From the NCBI RefSeq assembly GCF_032884065.1, contig NC_088875.1, positions 43,385,291-43,449,290 of the forward strand: DNA of 64,000 nucleotides. Reading direction: 5' to 3'. Positions within the stretch are counted from its first letter, which is position 1. Each line of letters begins with the position of its first letter. The stretch comes from Artemia franciscana. Its lineage: Eukaryota > Arthropoda > Branchiopoda > Anostraca > Artemiidae. The notes beneath the pieces are model-generated. The model was not told the DNA's origin. It saw nothing but the letters and a program-made list of their open reading frames with translations, and searched no databases. A program made the position numbers and the translations under genes. Below, one piece after another: positions 57,161 to 64,000 of this stretch.

Positions 57161-57719
57161 ATTCATGTAAAAGAGCAGTTTACCATATATTTCGAGGTTT
57201 AGGTCTAAGTTTTTCCGATCGAGGGTTTTTATTTTAGCGAATTTCTTTTAGAAAAAAAAAACTCTGGGAAGTTGGAAAAAATCTCTGGTCTAGGCTTTTC
57301 GGCCATTGCTATTTCAATGGTCCATTTTTTACTTTAATCCACCACCACTTTTGGGGGATTTCAAGCATTTTCAAAGCTCCTTAAAAAAAAATTCTTAGTA
57401 ACTTTCACTATTAAGATAGAATCATATAGCAGTTCCTCTTCTTAATTACCTCTAAGCGAAAAACTTTTCTTACCAGTCAATTTTTTGAACGTGTTTTTGA
57501 GCCTTCAGTTACTATGGGTGACGATACGCTCTTTATTCAGATAGTGGTTGATACTATTTCATAATCTGGATACCGTCAATGACCGAGTAGAAACTTCAAG
57601 GAACAATGTTTGATGCAAGTAGAATTAGGATGCCAATTAACCAAAAAAAAAAAGGAAAAAATCGGAAAAAGAAGAAAAATCTATTAACAAATAAACTAAC
57701 ATCATTTTTATACAATCCT
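57161..57719. other. no gene recognised
   Basis: AT-rich with A/T runs; no motif. Confidence 0.45.
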
Positions 57720-57845
57720 AATAAAGGGAGGATTAATGCCAGGTTTGCTTCTCATTCAACTGGACTATCTGTCTTGGCTTTTTTACAATTAGCCATGACT
57801 TGATGCCCACAACTATCCCATTTTAATTCAGGCTCTACAAAAATT
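57720..57845 (+). repeat. dispersed repeat, copy 1 (second copy 60345-60450)
   Basis: TGCCAGGTTTGCTTCTCA, CTATCTGTCTTGGCTTTTT, CAATTAGCCATGACTTGATG and CCCACAACTA match TGCCAGATTTACTTCCCA, CTATCTTTCTTGGCTTTTT and CCATGGCTTGATGCCCGC at 60352-60425. Confidence 0.7.
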
Positions 57846-57994
57846 ACCTTAGAAAATCTGGATGGAAGGCCATACTTATCTTATTTAAGGCCTTTGAAAA
57901 TGAAACAAGTCTTGACCAAGTCTGCTACAGGAAATTCTTAGAAAAAAGTTGAAATTTCTGGGATGTATGTAGTGGCAAAAAAAAAAAAAAAAAA

Positions 57995-58280
57995 AAAAAC
58001 TCCCGTCAACAAGCGATCATTCAGTTTCAGCTTACAGCCAAGTACAAGCATGGAATAATGTCGAGTTTCGGCTGGATCCTTTTGAGTTTGGCTAGAGTTT
58101 TCGAAAAGAAGAATTACGACCTGTGTATTCAGATAGTTCACCAGCACTGCCTTCCCTTCTCTCTGTGTTTCCCTGTAATTGCAAGAGTGAGTGTTCGACT
58201 CTGCGATATTCTTGCAAAAAGCATGGCTTAAAATGCACCTGGGCCTGTGGCAATTGTAAAGGAACAAGTCTAACTGCTTG
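57995..58280 (+). pseudogene. C-terminal fragment with CXC-like cysteine array
   Basis: Plus strand. S-D-H-S then A-Y-S-Q-V-Q-A-W-N lead to L-D-P-F-E-F-G followed by an in-frame TAG (58093-58095) where related proteins usually have Trp. Then L-R-P-V-Y-S-D and P-A-L-P-S-L-L lead to the cysteine array (58174-58270): C-N-C-K-S-E-C-(6)-S-C-K-K-H-G-L-K-C-T-W-A-C-G-N-C-K-G. I know this arrangement (D-P-x-x-x-G-W ... P-V ... C-x-C-x3-C-x6-C-x6-C-x3-C-x2-C) as the end of multicopy, transposon-like proteins in many invertebrates; its biochemical role is unknown to me. One expected Cys (R-C-S-C) is Tyr. The frame then continues to 58392 as low-complexity sequence. Confidence 0.6.
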
Positions 58281-58740
58281 TTCCTTTACAATCTTGTTCC
58301 TGCTTGTTCCTTTAAAATCTACCTGCGAAACAGTGGATGCCAGAAACCTTGAAAATGATAGTAGCAAAGAAAAAGACAAAATTTTTGAATAGCTTTGCCA
58401 CTATCCAATGAATATCTGTGTTGCTGTGATTTTTATCTGCAATTTTTATGTAATTAATCTCTGTGTTGCATTTAATCTGAGTGTATTCATCTCTGATTTG
58501 AAACTAGTGTTTGGTCTCAGCTAAGGGAAGCTCTTTGACAGAATTTTTTTATTTGCTGCTGTCAAATATGTGTCTCAACTTCCCTTTCTCCTCCTCATTC
58601 GTACTCACTTACTCATCTTAGTCACAAAACTAAGGTTCCAGGCATACTGGACTTTACTTGGACCCACTCTTGGCTGTTACCAAGGCACGAGGCAGCTGAT
58701 GCTTTGCCATATGCCGTTTAATATACATCTGCTGGCTGAA
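58281..58740. other. no gene recognised
   Basis: Includes a short doubled GCTTGTTCCTTTA motif (58276-58314). Confidence 0.45.
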
Positions 58741-59335
58741 CCTCTCCCCCAACCTCACTTTCTCCCAAAGCTTTAAGCCCCATACAATTCTTTCGACTTT
58801 AAACATTTATTTCCATGTTCATCAGCAAAAAAAAGCGTAGAAAATGGCATATCTAATCATATTTGCTGGTATTTACTCAATCAACTTTTTTGCCTCAACC
58901 TCAAATTCCACCTCAAAAATGTGAAATTTGTGAAAGAGATAGAGTGGTAAACTTTTCTGATTTGGAATCAGAATATATTTTTGGGTTGGCTAATGAAAAA
59001 ATCATTTGTATAGCAATTTGTTTGAGGTTGACCCCTTTTTCTTTAGAATTTTCCTAGAACCTCCCCCACCCCAACTTCACTCTCTCTCAAAGATTTAAAC
59101 CCAAAACAATTATTTTGAATTTAAACATTTAGTTTCATTTTCATCAGCAAAAACAAAGCGCAGGAATGACATATCTCATCTCATTTGCTGGTATTTACTC
59201 AATCAACTTTTTGTGCCTCAACCTCAAATTCAACCTAAAAAAACTTAAATTTGTGAAAGAGCTAGTATTGAAATAATCATTTTTATAGCAATTTGTTTGA
59301 GGTTAACCCCCCTTTTTTCACGGTTTTCCTAGACT
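58741..59335 (+). repeat. ~318 bp tandem duplication
   Basis: Copies start near 58741 and 59059. Both hold CTCTCCCCCAACCTCAC/CTCCCCCACCCCAACTTCAC, TTTAAACATTTA, GTTCATCAGCAAAAA-like, TTTGCTGGTATTTACTC, CCTCAACCTCAAATTC and AGCAATTTGTTTGAGGTT. Copy 2 has lost about 40 bases in its middle. Confidence 0.85.
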
Positions 59336-60670
59336 ATATGTGCGGTTTGATTTGTTCAGTTTTCGCTTATATTCGATTCTATCGAACAAAGGGGCCAGGT
59401 CATCCTCAGTTAGGGGTGGAACCTTAACTAAAATAATATTTAGGTACAAAAATCATACGGATTTATTTACTTGGAAGTTTACTTTGTTAATTTTTTGTAG
59501 GACAAAGTTGATCAACTCTCAAGGGTAGGACGGCACAGTTGCCCTTGACACCTGGAAAATGACTCAAATTAATTTGTGACTGGAGTAGAATATCGGATTT
59601 CACGTGGGTGTCAGGAACCTCTGCAGTATTTCAAAATTTTGACAGGATGTATTTCGGGTAAAAGAGCATGAGAGGGGGTCGGGAAGGAAGCTTGTCACCC
59701 TCTGATCACTTTCAATTCTTCAAAAAGGCATTGGAGCTTTCATTTTCCAGTCGAATGAGCCGAGTCCCCTTCAAAGTTTATACAACCATTTCTTCTACAA
59801 ATACCTTATATGGTAAAAATGTGCAGATCTGAAATCTTCATATGAAGTGCCTCTAGGAAAACAAAAAAATAATAAAATGTTGAAGGAGTATTGCTCTTTA
59901 TTATTGGCAATGCTATAGTATTGCCTCTGACTTCTTGTTGATATGGTACTTTTTTTTTGTTCCCTGTTCCTTCCTTGCCATAATACTGAATTGGAGAGAT
60001 TATGTTGAAGTTGTCTCTGTTTCGAATTTATTGTTGAACAATCGAACTCTGATTGTTTGAACCGGTTATGTGGGAACCGGTCATTCCTTAGGAAACTAGT
60101 CAATTCATTCCTTAAAAATCAGATAAATGAGAATTCACTCGTTGATGACTTCCATTTGCTGTTATGCAGTCTTTGTTATTAGAACGTACTAAGTTGGAAA
60201 ATCAGCTTAATTCTATGACCTAGCTTAGTTCTTAATTCTACGACTATCTACCTTAGTTCTGCCCTAGGATGTATGTATGGACGAATGGATGATATAATTA
60301 TTTATCAACAAGTGAAATGACATTACTTTAAGCAAACCTAAAAAGGGCTTGTGCCAGATTTACTTCCCACACAGACTATCTTTCTTGGCTTTTTCTACAA
60401 CTAGCCATGGCTTGATGCCCGCAACTACTTGATTTTAATTAAAAATCAACAGACCTCTCCTGGACCCCTCTAAAATTAGACAAAGCTTTTTGAGGTGTCT
60501 CGACCATCTGCAGGTGGCAAATTCGTATCATGTCTCAAGTGGAAAAATCCCTTGAGAAAAAATCTCAAGTGGGCATCCAGAACTTCATAGAGATATGTTT
60601 AATGGCTCATTTGAAAGCTATTGCTCATATCTACGTGCTTTTTATCAGTTCTACTATCCGTAAGTGCCAT
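59336..60670. other. no gene; weak foldback module and repeat copy
   Basis: 59580-59790 holds a worn foldback module (GAGAGGGGGTCGGGAAGGAAG, then a CGAATGAGCCGAGTCCCC piece). 60345-60450 is the second copy of the repeat at 57720-57845. A 102-codon minus frame at 59795-60103 shows no motif. Confidence 0.45.
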
Positions 60671-62554
60671 ATCAAACAGTTCGTGGTAACGAACGATCCG
60701 GCTCAATAGTAACCGAAACTCTAAAAAATAGAATTTTGATACCAATAATTACATCAAAAGAATTGCATTTCAATGCTGATTTTAAATATATAAGTTTCAT
60801 CAGGATCAGTTATACCCATCAAAAGTTACGAGCCTGAGAAATTTTGCCTCATTTTAGAAAATAGGGGAAAACACCCCATAAAAGTAATACAATCTTAACG
60901 AAAATCACACCATCAGATTCAGTGTATTAGAGAACCTTATTGTAGAAGTTTCAATCTCCTATCTACAAAAATGTGGAATTTCGCATTTTTTTCCAGAAGA
61001 CAGATCACGGATGCGTGTTTATTTGTTTGTTTTTTGTTTTGTTTTTTTTTTTTTCTCCAGGGGTGATTGTATCGACTGAGTGGTCCTAGAATGTCGCGAG
61101 AGGGCTCATTCTAACGGAAATGAAAAGTTCTAGTGCCCTTTTTAAGTGACCCAAAAAATTGGAAGGCACCTAGGCCCCCTCCCTCGCTCATTTTTTCCTG
61201 AAAGTCACCGGATCAAAATTCTGAGATAGCCATTTTATTCACCATAGCCGAAAACCCTAATAACTATGTCTTTAGAGACGACTTACTCTCCCGCAGTCCC
61301 CGTGCGAGGGGCTGCAAGTTACAAACTTTGACTTGTGTTTACATATAGTAATGGTTACTGGAAAGTGTACAGACGTTTTCAGGGGGATTCTTTTATTTAG
61401 GGGGGGGGGGGGGTTGCGTGGGAAAATATTTCGATTGAGAAACTTGTCATGGGGGAAGAGAATTTCAATGAAGGGGGTGCAGGATTTTCTAGCATTATTT
61501 GTAAAACAATGAAAAAATAAATATGAAAAGTTTTTTCTACTGAAAGTAAGGAGCAGTATTAAAACTTCAAAACGAACAAAAATTATTACGCATATGAGGG
61601 GCCTACCTCCTCGTTATACCTCACTCTTTACGCTGAAGTATTTTTAGTAATTTCAACTATTTATTCTACGGCCTTTGTGATTCAGAGGTCATTCTTAAGG
61701 AATTGGGACAAAATTTAAGCTTTAGGGTAAAGAGCGAGGTATCGAAGAGGGTTGAACCCCCTCATACATGCAACAAAACATACAAATATAGAAGTTCGTT
61801 ACGTAAATTAATTCGTAAGTGACGTATATTTTTTACCAATGAAAACGTCTGTAAAAATTTAAAAGTTCTAGTTGCTTTTTTAAGTAATCAAAGAATTGGA
61901 GGGCAACAAGGCCTCCTCCCTCACTCCTTTTTTCTCAAAATCTTCCGATTAATTTCAATTAATTATTATGCAAATTTCGTTTTAATTAGTTATGTGCGGA
62001 GAGCCAAGATCAAAACATGCATTAATTCAAAAACGTCCAGAAATTAAATAAAAAAAACAAGTTTTTTTAAATGAAAGTAAGTAGCAACATTAAAACTTAA
62101 AACGAACAGAAATTACTCCGTATATGAAAGGGCTTTTTCTCCTCAACGCCCCGCTCTTTACGCTAAAGTTTCTTACTGTTTTAAAAATAGAGTTAAGAGA
62201 AAGAGTCAAACTTTAGCATAAGGAGCGAGGCGTTGAGGAGGAAAAGCCCCTTTCATATACGGAGTAATTTCTGTTCGTTTTAAGTTTTAATGCTGCTCCT
62301 TACTTTCATTCTAAAAAAACTTTTTTTATTTTTTATTTAATAGGTCTAAAAACGGCGCCACTTCTCAAGTAGAAAAGTTTGAAAGTATAAAACGGTACCA
62401 TTTTCATAATTATGGTCTAAAACCCATAACAGGGAATTTACAAGAACCCCTCCCGATGCTCCCCCTCCCCTTAGTAAGCCATAAAAGTCTGTTAGACGAA
62501 TCCACTATGAATATAGTGGCGAATCTACTATGAAGTTACCACGAACTGTTTGAT
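60671..62554. mobile_element. foldback-family element with both 20 bp inverted termini
   Basis: Left terminus ATCAAACAGTTCGTGGTAAC (60671-60690) and right terminus its exact reverse complement (62535-62554); total 1884 bp. Interior modules: CCGGCTCAATAGTAACCGAA, the TACAAAAATGTGGAATTT block (60964), AGAGGGCTCATTC (61099), GGCCCCCTCCC (61172), GAGATAGCCATTTT (61222), AGGGGCTGCAAGTTAC (61307), a half hairpin 61540-61772, and the hairpin 62071-62309. No open frame encodes a transposase, so it is non-autonomous. No target duplication is obvious. Confidence 0.85.
62071..62309. repeat. ~101 bp inverted repeat (foldback hairpin)
   Basis: Arms 62071-62171 and 62208-62309, loop 62172-62207 (CTTACTGTTTTAAAAATAGA at its start). 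The loop is the reverse complement of the loop at 51542-51578. Arms differ at about nine positions. Confidence 0.9.
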
Positions 62555-62645
62555 CACACAGCTCTCCTTAGTCTTTGAGAAAAGGGCTGTAAGTTACACA
62601 ACTTGACCCTACAAGAACAAATAGATTGAATTTGATCAAAAGCCG

Positions 62646-62706
62646 CCGCAGTTAAGTGACTAGTGCATTAAACTTTGAATTAGAATGGCAAGGGTTCAGT
62701 TTCTTA
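62646..62706 (+). repeat. tRNA-like SINE head (putative)
   Basis: GCAGTTAAGTGACTAGTGCA (62648-62667) resembles an A box and GGGTTCAGTTTC (62692-62703) a B box, at tRNA-like spacing of about 40 bases. Arms do not pair well, so not a functional tRNA. Confidence 0.4.
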
Positions 62707-62709
62707 ATC

Positions 62710-63259
62710 AGACATTTTATTTTCAATCATGGTTTTCTGCCCTATATATAATAATTTTTTAGCTAATTCACTATTTTTTAAATTTTTTGTGAATTATGAA
62801 ATGTTCCATGCACTATATTTTGAACAAATTACGCCCCAGACCCCACTGAAACCATTTGAAGTTGTATCTTCAAAGAAGGATTAATTACTGTTATATTTAT
62901 TTATTCATATTGTTCACTTTTTTAACTATTTCATAGACAGAATAAAACTATTTGTAATTTGTATAGAGAAATCATAGCACAAAGATTCTATTAGCATTTT
63001 TTTTCTGTGATGTTTTTCAGGTTTTAAAGTTGCTTTCCAACTTTTTCTTGTTTATTGCTATTCCACACTTGTCTGTCTATTGTTTTTTGGTGTTTATCAG
63101 GGGGAGGAGGGATGTCTGAGAAATAAGTTAGACATACCAACATTTTGCTTAGGTTCTAAAAACTTTAAAATATTCTTTAGAAAAATAGTTACTCTTTTCT
63201 AACTGTTGGAATCACGACGTCACATTGGAATCACGACGTTACTTTCCTAAAATTTCCTA
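62710..63259. other. no gene recognised
   Basis: AT-rich; a doubled GGAATCACGACGT at 63210-63240. Confidence 0.45.
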
Positions 63260-64000
63260 AAATTATTCCATCCATCTTCTATATTGTCAAATTTTATACT
63301 CTCCAGTTTAGTTTTCAACTGTTCCTGGAAAGTTCCTCTCAAATTTTTTTTATCCTGGATTATATAAACATCATAACTTCTCAGGAGGTATTTACTCTTC
63401 CGAAACTACAGCTTTAAATTAACCCTAGACACTACTAGATGATGATCCTTACTTTTAACAGCACTCCTAAATACGCTAATATCTTTCATTGATCCTGCTA
63501 GTCTTCGTTTAACAACAGCATGATCAATAAGGTTTGATGTCTAACAATGACGTGAATATCACGTTAACTTATGGGTCCTTTTATGACCAAACACTGCTTT
63601 GGTTATAATTAGATTTTTATACCTACAAAATTGCAGCAGTCTGTAGCCATTGCTTTTTTCTTTTCCTACAACAAATTTACCTAAGTTAGGATACCGTCTA
63701 TCTCTATTTCTATCAACCTGGGTATTAAGATCTAAGTTATTATAAAAGGTAGTTTATTTCTAACGTCGTAACATTCCAAGATCCAATTTTCATATTCTTT
63801 AAATCATTGAAGTTATTTTAGCCTCAGGAAAAGCTATGGACCCGGATAATAACAGAGGATTGGGTCCACTATATCTTTTCAAGTCTACATTGAAGCGGTT
63901 AAGCCTGTTTAGAACCGGACGGCAAGAAGTCCCAGGGACTTCCAGCATGAATGTAGGCTTTGAGACATCCTGGGCCCATCTTGGTCGCAGCACGGTTCTC
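63260..64000 (-). mobile_element. LINE family A, 5' region and endonuclease end, internally deleted
   Basis: Minus strand from the right edge: a 5' leader (63830-64000) matching 4040-4220, with CGGCAAGAAGTCC versus CAGCAAGAAGTCC. Then N-V-T-T-L near 63760, then a jump (about 63735) past most of the endonuclease to a block matching 3445-3560 (V-G-K-E-K plus L-L-Q-F-C). The endonuclease end follows: R-R-L-A-G-S, V-F-R-S-A-V-K-S-K-D-H-H-L-V-V near 63425-63505. The linker F-Q-E-Q-L-K-T-K-L-E-S-I comes next. Compared with the 3455-4240 copy, it lacks ~450 bases around the catalytic core. It runs off the window. Confidence 0.8.

Overview
This window reads as repeat-dense, AT-rich invertebrate nuclear DNA. 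There are no bacterial-style operons, the longest open frames are short, splice-like signals occur, and LINE, hAT, Helitron and MITE remnants abound. The mix suggests an arthropod, and the overall style reminds me of a crustacean such as Artemia. That is recollection, not proof; nothing here is a diagnostic host gene. I find no intact protein-coding gene and no confident functional RNA gene.

Layout: 1-4.25 kb holds LINE fragments (family A) on both strands, a tRNA-like SINE head and three copies of a ~310 bp repeat. 4.88-6.93 kb has a 144 bp tandem duplication and an array of foldback-family modules. 7.5-8.8 kb is a diverged repeat with an inverted copy and a weak promoter/first-exon candidate. 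10.39-10.82 kb is a complete MITE with TA target duplication. 14.15-14.93 kb is another family A fragment. 15.9-17.3 kb carries Helitron remains: a repeat-rich Rep-like piece, the helicase C-terminus and a duplicated 3' end closing in CTAG. An hAT dimerisation-domain remnant (17.4 kb) and a degenerate C2H2 zinc-finger fragment (18.5-19.0 kb) follow. 19.55-22.26 kb is an ancient satellite with ACT/GCT-rich cores. 24.4-27.1 kb has a tRNA-like SINE, a foldback end, a tandem pair of exon-like units and a hidden zinc-finger coding remnant.

28.8-30.15 kb has mini-palindromes and 350 bp direct repeats. 30.3-32.7 kb is a broken hAT transposase gene (minus). 34.24-37.01 kb is a 5'-truncated LINE (family B, minus) and 37.7-39.65 kb a ~298 bp period array. 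41.54-41.92 kb is an unidentified open exon candidate. 42.39-49.51 kb is an RNase H-bearing LINE (family C, minus) split cleanly by a 2.68 kb DNA element (44531-47211). That element has TIRs, a 4 bp ATAT target duplication and a broken gene for a protein of the multicopy family I know as DUF7869. 50.2-62.6 kb is dominated by LINE D remnants, TA microsatellites and a foldback family, including one element with both 20 bp termini (60671-62554) and near-perfect ~100 bp hairpins. The end of the window returns to LINE family A (minus).

The parts do not form a pathway. They record repeated insertion, nesting and decay. The most informative locus is the nested element at 44.5-47.2 kb, because the interrupted LINE frame proves the exact insertion boundaries and shows that this protein family travels as a DNA transposon.
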